Below are positions 37,480 through 46,612 of a stretch of 64,000 nucleotides of DNA, one piece after another. The notes beneath the pieces were generated by a model. It ran no database searches. It saw only the letters and a list, made by a program, of their open reading frames with translations, and had not been told where the DNA came from. The position numbers were made by a program, and so were the translations under genes. Source of the stretch: Pohlia nutans (lineage: Eukaryota > Streptophyta > Bryopsida > Bryales > Mniaceae). The stretch covers positions 2,048,501-2,112,500 of the forward strand of contig CM040099.1 of NCBI GenBank assembly GCA_022496805.1, read 5' to 3'. Positions within the stretch are counted from its first letter, which is position 1, and every line of letters starts with the position of its first letter.

Positions 37480-38190
37480 AATTTGAGAATGTTTTTGTGT
37501 AGTGTTGAGACAGTCATGGTCTGAACTCGACTTCAGGGTGGGAAAATCTATGTCATGTCCTTAAAAACTTGACTGGAGATTCAATTTTTTGGGGAGTAGG
37601 CTACAAAAGTTGAGTTAACTCCTAATGCACTGAGAAGCATGAATTCGCCCTTATGTTGTTTTAGGCAACTTTTGAGTAGATTTTAGGTGGAGTTCCTTTT
37701 ATTCAAATTTATTCATGTTTTGATCAATGCATACACTGTTCTTCACTGGTTCTGACAATATGAAATGTGGTCTAATCTGAATTATACTTTTCACAATATG
37801 ATCGATTAAATTTGACATTTTAAAACCATAAATTCTTGATTAATTACTTCTTTTGAGCCCACGTGGAACGCTGTAGAATAGAGGTTTCAAGGTTCTAAAC
37901 TTTAACTGTGTCTTTGGTAAGTGACATAATCTTAGCTCGAAAATTTTGAACTTGGAATGTTTGATTCAAGCCTTTTTGATGTCCTTGTACATGATTGTCA
38001 AGAGCTGCTGCCGAGACAACTTTGCTTGCGTTTTGCAAATCATGTCAACCAATAGCAGCATGCCAATACATATCCCGTATGTTTGTCCCGTATGGAGTGA
38101 AGTAGGATGTCATTCATATGAATTATGTTGTGTAGATAGAACATTTACTTGCGTAAGAGGTAGGATGAACATCAGGTCTTGTTCGGAATC
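37480..38190. repeat. Segmental duplication block, also at 25040-25860
   Basis: Shares in order the segments seen 3' of the first B3 gene, including TATGGAGTGAAGTAGGAT. A MITE A copy (about 37619-37850, after TTAACTCCTAATGCAC) is inserted. Confidence 0.7.
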
Positions 38191-39243
38191 AATTAACCCA
38201 AAAAACTTGTTGCAGCCATATACCGGTACTAGCAGATGGATGTAATTCATCCAAAGTGAACTAAAGAATCATAGAGTAAATGAAGGAATTTTTATTCAAT
38301 TCTTTTTGTGAAGGCTCTTTGTTGATCATGCCATTTCTTCAAGTTAAATTAAGGTCATTCAAGCCATTTTTGGATTTTACATGAGGTCCCAATTACACAA
38401 AGACATAACATTTTAGTAGCCTTTGTGTCCACTGCCTTTCCTTCATGCATTGTGCTCATCACCTTGAGCTTTCACTTGTCCACTTAGCTACTCATGAAGT
38501 ACTGTTGGGTGTCGGATATTCCACACCATCTATTGTAGAGCCAAGGTAGAGACAATGCGTGCTATTGAATGTTATGAAGTTGCAAAAAGGGTTCACCATA
38601 TACTGTATTTTGGATTTTTCTATTTTTTCCTATTTAAATTAAATTCAACTATGAAAATGAATTCTATTGCATTTGGGTTTAAGTAAAAAAAATGAAGCTT
38701 ACCAAGTTTAGTTTCTATTCCACTTTGAATTTTGGAAAACTCTAAAAATTGAGTACTTTATTGAAGTTTCATTGTTTTGGTGGATATTACTATGGTGTAA
38801 CAATTATTCTAAATTTAGATACATTGATGCTTTTCATTTACTATTATTTTTTCATTGTAATTTACACCTTTAGTAAAAAAAATTGAAATCTTTAAGTATA
38901 TTTTGTAATTGATATGAATTTCCTTTACAATCACTTCAAAAGATCATAGTAATTTCAAATTTTCACCAAAATTTGTGAAAAATGGTTTGTAGTAGACACA
39001 TGGCTTTATCGACTAAAAATAAATTTTTGAATTTATATTGTATTTATAGTGGCAAAATTGAGTGTGATATGATAGATGATAGAAACACCAACCCAAATAT
39101 GGGCCGGCGTGAATAAAGTGTCCGTTCGTAATGTCAATGACCCGATGCCCACCGGACAAAGGGACATTGGAACAATACTACTCTCCTCTTTCGAGGATGG
39201 ACACTATAGTAACCAAGATAAAGTAACAGTAACAGTAACTAAG
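38191..39243. other. Intergenic DNA with repeats
   Basis: 38590-39060 is the inverted counterpart of 27086-27830. 39105-39160 (ATAAAGTGTCCGTTCGTAAT) recurs inverted at 3755-3820. An AGTAAC simple repeat and an A run close the segment. No gene. Confidence 0.5.
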
Positions 39244-39272
39244 AAAAAAAAAAAAAAAAAAAAAAAAAAAAA
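39244..39272. repeat. Poly(A) run next to (AGTAAC)n
   Basis: 29 A residues preceded by three AGTAAC units. On the - strand this would be a T run followed by GTTACT repeats, possibly the 3' tail of the retrotransposon read on that strand; unproven. Confidence 0.9.
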
Positions 39273-39334
39273 CGAAGTAATGATGGGTGAATGTTAGTTT
39301 GTATAAAGGTATGTTTAGTGTTAAGTTTTATCAC

Positions 39335-39410
39335 CAAGTCATGAGTTCTTGGTTGGTTGGTGAAGGGCGTTGTAACACAATTATGTGGTCCGGGTTCGAA
39401 ATCTGTTGGG
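39335..39410 (+). other. tRNA-like segment, possible SINE head
   Basis: TTGGTTGGTTGGTGAAGGGC resembles a pol III A box region. GGTCCGGGTTCGAA, about 40 bp later, matches the B box and T-arm of tRNAs, and GTTGTAACACAA occupies the anticodon-arm place. It does not fold into a full functional tRNA by eye, so it is more likely the head of a tRNA-derived SINE on the + strand, in the 3' flank of the retrotransposon. Confidence 0.4.
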
Positions 39411-39744
39411 CTCGTTGAGCAGTGGTGTGATACACATAACTTGGTGCTGCTAGTGAGTTCTCATGGCAGGAAAGTTGTACCAACCAATCGGCCCGTCCTA
39501 TCCCCTGAGACAAGTTGAGCTAGTTGTTTTGAAAAGAGTGGCTAGCAGTGGTTTTCACCACTACCCCCCCCCCTCTTTTAATGTACTACGTCTGTTGGTA
39601 TTGTTTGATTATTTTCTATACGTCTTTTATGTAGAAGGATTGATCCGGCATACTGTATGGCAATGGTATTTATTGCTTTGAATGTGTGTTTTATGGAGGT
39701 TTCACAAATTTTAAATTTTGTTTCCAGTAGTTTCATTGAGGGGA

Positions 39745-40252
39745 TGTGTGTGGTTCCTCTGGCTCCAGCTGTAATGACTATGATGGGATCTACTTTCCAG
39801 CCTTGTTGTATGATATTGTTAATTAGAGGTTGGTATTTTATAATTTTCCTGCCAATTGTTTCTGGTGAAAATCTGTCGTTTGTGTATGTGAATTCTATGA
39901 ATTGTATGGTTAGGTTATCATCGGGGTATAGAGGCGGTGGGCTTTGGTATGGGAGGCCTTTAATGCATAGTATATCTGGTTTGAATCTGGCATTACATTG
40001 ACATCTTTGTCGATTACAAGTACATGGTAATAACCATGGAGGAACTGTGTTCTCTTGTGGGTTATTGTTGAATGTGCCTGCATTCATAAGAGTGTAGCAT
40101 CTTGATTTATTTGAGGATAGTATTAATTTTCTTAATTCCCATACTGCTTTGTTGTGTCTTTTGGTTCTAAGTGCGTGTATATGGTGTTGTTTGCATATTA
40201 AAAGTACATGTAGCCATGTATCTGCGTCTTGTGAATTACATATGGGACATGT
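39745..40252 (-). other. CCHC finger plus KPD...E restriction-like endonuclease candidate
   Basis: A C-x2-C-x9-H-x4-C finger is followed by KPDIL, then about 25 residues later IEFT, then KYQPL, GWKV and GARG. R2-type restriction-like endonucleases have a CCHC finger followed by a (K/R)PD motif and a further acidic residue, and similar PD...E...KYxPL...GxxG tails occur in other LINEs. The spacing is longer than in R2, so the call is tentative. Confidence 0.5.
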
Positions 40253-40599
40253 TTTTGAGGGGAATCTTTGTATGCCGAAAATTAATTGTTTTCTGGCATT
40301 ACCCATGTATTGACCGGTTCTAAATTTTAGTATGCTTGTTTTTTGTGCGTCTGTTATTTCTGGGTATTTCCAAAAGTCATTGGACATTTCGTTATCTATG
40401 ATGGGGTTTGTTGTCCATTTGTTGATGTTGGGGAAGTGTTCTGCCAGTAGTTCGAGGTTATGTTCACGGTCATGTTTCTTGATGTATTCTTCCAAACATC
40501 TAACTGGACCTTTGTCTGGTCGTTTGATACGGCCGGGCCAGGTATCTTTTTGGAAGTAGTAAGGTGTGGTATGTGCATATTCGTGTGGGTTTGATGCTG

Positions 40600-41050
40600 G
40601 TTGATAGCCTCTTTTCATGGTTCCTTCTTTTGCGAGTTGATGTGCGTGTTCATTTCCGTTGATTTTCGTGTGTGCTTTAACTTTGTAGATTGTGGTGGGT
40701 TGTGTACGCTTTTGTAGCATTTCAACCATTTCTTTTAATATGGTTTTATCTGCGTGGTTATTTTGTTGGGTAGGGTGTTTTAGTTGTGTGTTTAGAACAT
40801 GTATACAATTGAGACAATCAGTAAAAATATGTGCAGGTTCGTTTATATATCGAGTGGTGATTATTGAAAGTGTTTCGTGTATGGCCATTAATTCTGCTCT
40901 GAAGCATGTTTGTAGTCCAGGCAGTCTTTTGGATATTTGTACATCTGGTTTTGTTGAGTTGTATATGCCATATCCAGCTTTTTCTTTTTTCCAATGGCCA
41001 TCATCCGCTTCTTTAGGTGGAAAAAATGATCCATCTGTGTAATAGCTGTA
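40600..41050 (-). other. RNase H domain of ORF2
   Basis: Would remove the RNA strand during reverse transcription. Asp in TDGS (about 41030), Glu in FRAELMAI (about 40895) and Asp in FTDCLN (about 40820) are visible. The fourth acidic position, normally in GNE-x-AD, is His in GNEHAH (about 40640-40660). This may reduce activity or be a lineage variant. Confidence 0.8.
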
Positions 41051-42903
41051 TTGTGGTAGAAATTTTAGTGTAGTGTTTATTTCGAAGTTTGGAAGGGGAT
41101 CGATCCACATGTTTTGTAGATTGTTATAGGGTGGGTATAGAAGTTTGTTCCATTTTGTGCTTTTGTTAACTTTTGTGTTTAATGGTGTTGGTGGTGCTGT
41201 TTGTGTAAAGTATTGTGTAATTTGTAGATTTTCAATTGCTTTGTTTATGGTATATATTTGGTTTATTGTACCAATATTGTTGTTTTGATGATGAATACAC
41301 CATACGTGTATTGCAAGTGGTTCGTTTCGGGTTTTGTTGGGTATTAGTGGGATTGTTGGTTCGTCATATGTAATGGTGTCCGCGGTAAAGTGTATAATGG
41401 CGTGTGTATCCGGAAAGGGTCCGTTGTACGGTGATAGGTTTTGGTACCAGTTGGTGTCTGGTATTGCTAAGATGGTGACAGTTTCTGGGTCTTGTTTTGC
41501 TGCTAGTCTAGCCCAATGTATTGCTTGTTGTGCTGTTTCGGCGTCATTTGGATGAGCATATCCAATGCCTTTCCATTTGTATTGAAAGGCTGTTCCTAGT
41601 GAGCCAAAAATCCTATCTCTAGCGAATGTAGAGAAGAATTGGGTAGATTTCATGGAACATGTGATTGGTGAGGAAAAGTATGAGTGTGTTATATTAAATG
41701 TTGTTATTAGTGTGTTTAGAATGTTGGATGGAATGGTATGGTGTGGTTTTTTTATTGTATTTTTTTTGTGGTTTTTGTGTTCGTATCTTTGGTATAACCA
41801 GACTACTTCCGTTTCAAATGATTGTATAGCAGGTATTAGTCTGTGGATGTTGTATTTGTTGTTGTTATATTGTTGCCATAACCATTTTATTCTTGTAGTG
41901 GGAATGGTGGTGATATATTTACCTGTGTCATTATATATGTGGGTTTTATCATTTTGTGTTTGAATGGTGCACTTGTTTGTGTCTATGTCTTTTTCTGGGT
42001 TGCATTCAATTGTGGATGTTTTGATGTAGGGAGTTATTGTTGGGGGTGGGATGTGTCTAGTGTCTCTATTTTGTTCGGGTGTAAATTGTGTATTTATAAT
42101 ATTTTGATAGTGTTTGTTTTTAAGATTTGTATAGTATTTTGTAAGTAGGTTTATATTATGATGTATTACTGTTGGTAGATTTAGTGGGAATAGTTCGCGT
42201 TGTACTAACCATTTATTGTATGTTATGTGGTTTGGGTCTATCCATTGACATAGATAGGTGTTGTATTTTTTCGGTATTTTATATTTGTCTTTAGTTGTAA
42301 TTGTTTTGTGGTTTAATATTGTGTGGATGGGGAATCTTGTGGGGTCGTTTTCTATGTTTTGTGGTGGGGCTGGTTGTTGTGGAGGTTGAGGGATTTGTAT
42401 GGGATTTATTGGTGTTCTTGGTATTATTCTGTGGTCGTATATTTTGTATTTTTCTTTTAGTGTACGGGGTGGTAAGTGTAATTGACATGGATTTGGGCAA
42501 TCCTCGTCACATTTTGGTTCACAAAAGAGTTGTTCTGCTATGTTTAATGCACTTTTGTCTAGTTTAGTTGGATTTTGATAATATATTTTAAAATCTTCTG
42601 GTGACATTAGTTTTGTGCCGTTGGGAAGGATGATTTGGTTAATATTGTAAATTTTGTGTGCCATTAATTTATATAATAATTTGATGGAGAGTTTCGGGTC
42701 TAATTGTGGAAGGTCATTTATGACTGCTGAACGCCATTCTTTTTCTAGTTCAGTCATGTAGAGTTGAAAATTCTCTTCTGTGCTTTTAAGGTGTATACCA
42801 ACTTCTATTTTCAGAAGGAATAGTGTTCGTGTCGTAGGTGATGTAATGCAGTCTTGTCGTTTAATTCTTGGGATGGCATCGGCACCTCCGGCTTTGACAA
42901 GTA

Positions 42904-42932
42904 CAGTGACCTTCAAAACTGTCCCAATGTTT
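42904..42932. repeat. Left terminal inverted repeat of the Tc1 element
   Basis: Begins CAGTGACCTTCAAAACTG right after a TA; pairs with 44472-44500. Confidence 0.95.
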
Positions 42933-43131
42933 GTACATATTACATTCAAAAAACAATGTAGGTAAGAGAAACTCATGGAATGGAAGGTAATAAATTTACT
43001 GAAATAGTACATACAATGTACTAATTGTTTACAGAAATTCCAACAAAATTGAAGCACTCAATGAGAAGGGAAAAAAACCTAAAGCTACTATGTATATTGG
43101 GACACTTTTGAAGGTCCAACATGGAAATCCC

Positions 43132-44151
43132 TCACCACTTTGTCCATTTTCCTTTGGATTTTAATACAGCTGCTATTCGTCTGGGCATTGATTCTATAAG
43201 TCTCATGCAATCATCAACAGTGATAGAAGGGAAGGTTTCTTCTACACGAGACCATAATTCAAGTATCCCTTTTGGTGGTGTATCATATCGGTTTAATCTC
43301 CTTTTCAAAATCGCCCATAGATTTTCTATAGGATTCAAATCTGGAGACTGAGGAGGCCAAGATAAGACACCAAAAGGTTGCCTAGAAAACCATTGTTTCA
43401 TACTATTACTGCTATGTATAGGTGCATTATCTTGTTGAAAGATGACTTCTGATACATCTAAATTATATTTTTGAATTGTACCATAGAGATGCTCCTCCAA
43501 GATTTTTTGATAACCATACTGATTGAGGCGACCTTCAATTCTATACATCATGCCAGGTCCATGTGTACACATACATCCCCATATCATCACAGAACCGCCA
43601 CCATGCTTAACAGTCGGAATAACAATCCGCTCTGAAAGTTCTTGTGGATCACGAACCCAACACCAAACTCTCCCATCTGAAGAAAATCTATTAATTTTAG
43701 TCTCATCTGAGAATATCACGTGACTCCAATCGTCAATAGTCCAGTGCTGATACTTTCTGGCAAATTCTAAGCGAGCCCTAATATTATTGCTTGACAAATG
43801 TGGTTTCTTTTCTTTCACATGCGATTGCAAACCTGCTCTACAAAGTCCACGACGTACAGTAACTTCACTGACTTGTACTCCAAAAACTTCTTGCACTTGT
43901 TTAGTAGCTTCTCTTGCAGTAGACACCTTCCCTCTAGTTACACTAGTTACACAAGACCGCTCCATTGCACTTGTCAACTTGCGTGGTCTACCTCCAACTG
44001 AAAGCTTTGCATCTGGAAAATGCTTCTGACAGAGCCTCTGTACACTTGATTTACCAACATGCAAAGACTTTGCTATCTCTCTCACACTACAACCTTTTTG
44101 AAGCAAAGAGAGTACGTTCTGTTGCTTCCCTTGGGACAATGGTCTCACCAT
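43132..44151 (-). CDS. Tc1-like DD34E transposase
   Basis: 339 residues, the normal length for Tc1 transposases; cuts and pastes the element at TA sites. The N-terminal part (about 1-110) has paired helix-turn-helix features: LSQGKQQNVLSLLQKGCSVREIA, then KSLHVGKSSVQRLC, then a GGRPRKLT AT-hook-like GRPR motif. Catalytic residues: Asp in VIFSDETKINRF, Asp in IFQQDNAPIHSS, and Glu in SPDLNPIENLW exactly 34 residues after the second Asp. The start is the Met of MVRPLSQGKQQ; the frame is open further upstream, but that stretch looks like untranslated terminal DNA. No stop or frameshift. Plant mariner-like transposases are usually DD39D, so DD34E stands out and hints at transfer from an animal, fungal or protist source. 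Confidence 0.95.
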   Translation of the reverse strand: MVRPLSQGKQQNVLSLLQKGCSVREIAKSLHVGKSSVQRLCQKHFPDAKLSVGGRPRKLTSAMERSCVTSVTRGKVSTAREATKQVQEVFGVQVSEVTVRRGLCRAGLQSHVKEKKPHLSSNNIRARLEFARKYQHWTIDDWSHVIFSDETKINRFSSDGRVWCWVRDPQELSERIVIPTVKHGGGSVMIWGCMCTHGPGMMYRIEGRLNQYGYQKILEEHLYGTIQKYNLDVSEVIFQQDNAPIHSSNSMKQWFSRQPFGVLSWPPQSPDLNPIENLWAILKRRLNRYDTPPKGILELWSRVEETFPSITVDDCMRLIESMPRRIAAVLKSKGKWTKW

Positions 44152-44471
44152 TTTCACTTGTGAAGTTAAACACGAAAAAAACAAATATATGACGCAAGAA
44201 GAACAGATACACACAACAGAACATAAACCAAGCAATTCACAATGCATGTACACTTCACTTGCTATGCACACAAGACTCACTCATATGGACTTTCAAAACT
44301 GTCCCAATGAAGAGGAAATATCTAGAGCTTCAATCCATGCACATGCATGTAGAGACAAGTGGCAAGACTTGCTCCTGAATTACCTTACTGATAATAGCAT
44401 GTAACTAAATTGATGCCATGTCAGTCTAGCATGCAATCACTATTTGGTGACTCACCAAACTTCCAAATTAG

Positions 44472-44500
44472 AAACATTGGGACACTTTTGAAGGTCACTG
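44472..44500. repeat. Right terminal inverted repeat of the Tc1 element
   Basis: Ends CTTTTGAAGGTCACTG followed by TA; one mismatch to the left repeat over 29 bp. Confidence 0.95.
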
Positions 44501-46612
44501 TATGTGTTGTATGAGTCCTTTATATATTATTCCTAGTCTTCCTTTGTCGTTAAGTGCATTACGAAGTTGTTCCCCAATACATCTAAGGTAGGCATTTTTT
44601 AGAGAGAAGGCTTCTAGTCCAAATAAATCATGAGGAAGTTGAGTTATTATGTTTGCGGTGCTTTTAGGTAGTCCGCATATTATTTTTTGGATTGCAATAA
44701 TTTTCTTGTCAAGTTTTTTAATGGTTGGTAGTGAGTATGGGACTACAAAAAAGGTGTAGGCTATGCCTGCTCTGATTACTGTGTCCACCATACTGATTCT
44801 TTGTTTGATGGTGGCAGGGCATTTTGATAATTGTTTACATTGGTTTATTATTTTAGTTGTGGTGATATGTGTTTGAAGTTTCCATTTTAGTGATGGAACT
44901 AATTGTATACCTAAGTATACATACGGTTCATTTTGATGGAGTACTGGTAAAGTCTGGTTTCTGTAATTGATTTTTTGGTTTGTGATGTAGGTTTTAAATT
45001 TGTTTGGTGGTATTTTGGATTTATTTGGACAACCGGTAACGGCGCATTTTGTGACTCCCAAGTCTATGCCCGCCCATTCACAGAATTTGTCAATTTTGTT
45101 TAGTTGTATTTGTAGTGATTTTGTATTGTTTGATATAGCTGCTAGATCGTCCGCGTATGCTGCAGAGCTAATTTGGATTTTTGATGTACTAAATTTGTAG
45201 CCATTTTCCCCTCTTTGTAGCCATCTCAAGAGTGGTTCGAGAAAAATTATGAAAAGATATGGGCTAAGTGTATCTCCCTGTATGGTTCCTCTTTGAATCG
45301 GTATTGGTTTTGTTTTGCCAAAGTGTTCACCGGTAAAGATGGTGTTTGAATGGGAGTATATGTTGCCAACTAACATAATTGCATCTTCTGGGTATCCCAG
45401 GTCTTTCATTATAGTTAGTAGTCTTGGATGATCTAGAGAGCCAAATGCGTTTTTGAAGTCTATATAAAGTAGATATATATCCTGGTTTGTAAATTTTGCA
45501 TCTTCTAGTGCTGCTATGAGGAGTTGTAATTGTCTTGCTGTACTTCTTTCTGCTCTGAATCCTTCTTGACTATCGTGTAGGATTTGATATTTTTCACCGT
45601 ATGCTGATAGTATGTATGTTAGCGTACTGGTGAAGAGTTTGTATATTGTGTTTGCAAGTGCTATTGGTCTGTGGTTTGGCAGTTGTGCTGGATTTCCTTT
45701 TTTATAAAGTAGTATAGTTAAACTAATTTTCCATGAGGCTGGGATTTGTTTTTGTTTGTAGCAATGAGTGAAAAATAGAAAGAGTAGTTTTTGGAAGTTT
45801 TCGGGCATGTTTTTTAGTATTGAGTTGGAAATTTTGTCTGGTCCTGGTGCTTTGTTGTTGGATAGGTTTTTAAGACAAATTTCATATGTTTCTTTATCAA
45901 AGTGTTTATAAAGTGGTGTTTGTGGATGTCCTCTTTTTTCTATTACAAAACCATCCAGGTCGTGCCATGGGTATTGTCTAACTCCGCAAGTACATTGTAC
46001 TGCGTGTTCGGGTTGGTAGTAGCATGTTGGTACTGTAGGTCTATTGCTAATTGATTGTTGTATGTGGATTTCATTTGCTATGTCTTCTGGGTTCGTCAGC
46101 ATGTTGTTGTTTCTGTCCACAATGCAGTCTAGTGGTGGTGTTTCTTGATTTTTGAAAACTTTCTTGTTTATTTTCTTTGGGCTTTTATCGTATAGTCGTC
46201 TGTATTTTTGAATTGCCTTTTTTATACAACTTTGGGTATATTTTGTAGTGATTTTACGTGCTTGTATTTTTGCTGTTTTGGCTATTTCTACTAATGATTG
46301 GATCCATTCTATTTGGTCATGTTCTTGGGATGGGAGTGGTGGAATGTTTACATTTATATGGGTTTTTAATTCTTCAATTATTGGATGTGTTTGCCAGTTT
46401 TGTGTATTTTTTGTTATGTAAATTGTTTTTCGAATTAGATGGTAGGTGGATAAGTGTTTTTTCCATGATTTTTGTAGTTTTCTTGGTAAGAAGCCTCCTT
46501 GTTTAGCAGTGCGATTTGTTAGTATTGGGAGTGGTGGTGCACTGCAAGTTTCTTGAATTTTGTCTGAAATTTTTTGTATCAAGTGATCTAGTTTTGAACA
46601 TGATGTTTGCCA
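44501..46612 (-). pseudogene. Retrotransposon ORF2, middle part: reverse transcriptase
   Basis: Continues the ORF2 frame after the internal TAA at 46613-46615 and ends in the Tc1 element. It contains a complete LINE-type RT (about 44900-45900): NKAPGPDKIS, SWKISLTILLYKKG, HRPIALANTIYK, SQEGFRAERSTARQ, LLYIDFKNAFGSLDH, RGTIQGDTLSPYLF, the catalytic AYADD (45146-45157) and a following thumb region. Copies RNA into DNA at the nicked target. The first in-frame codons after the stop (WQTSCSKLDHL) read on without change, so the stop looks like a point mutation rather than a gene border, unless it is suppressed in translation. Confidence 0.85.

Larger units (their letters stand above)
39578..42903 (-). 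pseudogene. Retrotransposon ORF2, C-terminal part: linker, RNase H, CCHC, nuclease-like domain
   Basis: The segment continues ORF2 in frame after the Tc1 insertion. In order: a linker with a Cys cluster (CEPKCDEDCPNPC, about 42495-42535); a stretch around YLCQW...NKWLVQREL; a region FGSLGTAFQYKWKGIGYAHP (about 41540-41620) faintly like Dam/PCIF1-type methyltransferases; and RNase H (about 40600-41050). RNase H keeps YTDGS, FRAELMAI and FTDCLN, but the last motif reads GNEHAHQLAK, with His where Asp is usual. Then come a CPIC...H...C finger (about 40192-40252) and a tail with KPDIL, IEFT, KYQPL and AGARG (39745-39990) resembling PD-(D/E)XK or restriction-like endonuclease ends. It stops at TAA 39578-39580. 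Separated from its start by the insertion, so not expressed as a full ORF2 now. Confidence 0.8.
42904..44500 (-). mobile_element. Intact Tc1/mariner element inserted in ORF2
   Basis: A 1,597-bp element flanked by TA duplications (42902-42903 and 44501-44502). The 29-bp terminal inverted repeats, starting CAGTGACCTTCAAAA, differ at one base. Second copies of the repeat core lie inside (43096-43117 and 44287-44308), inverted relative to the outer copy at the same end. It carries one uninterrupted transposase gene on the - strand. It interrupts the retrotransposon ORF2 between RT and RNase H, so it arrived later. Near-identical ends and an open gene suggest a young insertion. Confidence 0.95.

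Noticed and set aside
39244..39272. Poly(A) tail of the retrotransposon
   Set aside because: The A run is on the + strand, whereas the element reads on the - strand, so it has the wrong polarity for a tail, although a T-rich microsatellite end is not excluded.
44152..44280. N-terminal extension of the Tc1 transposase by 43 codons
   Set aside because: Normal transposase length and the helix-turn-helix start fit the Met at 44151; the extension lies in terminal, repeat-bearing DNA.
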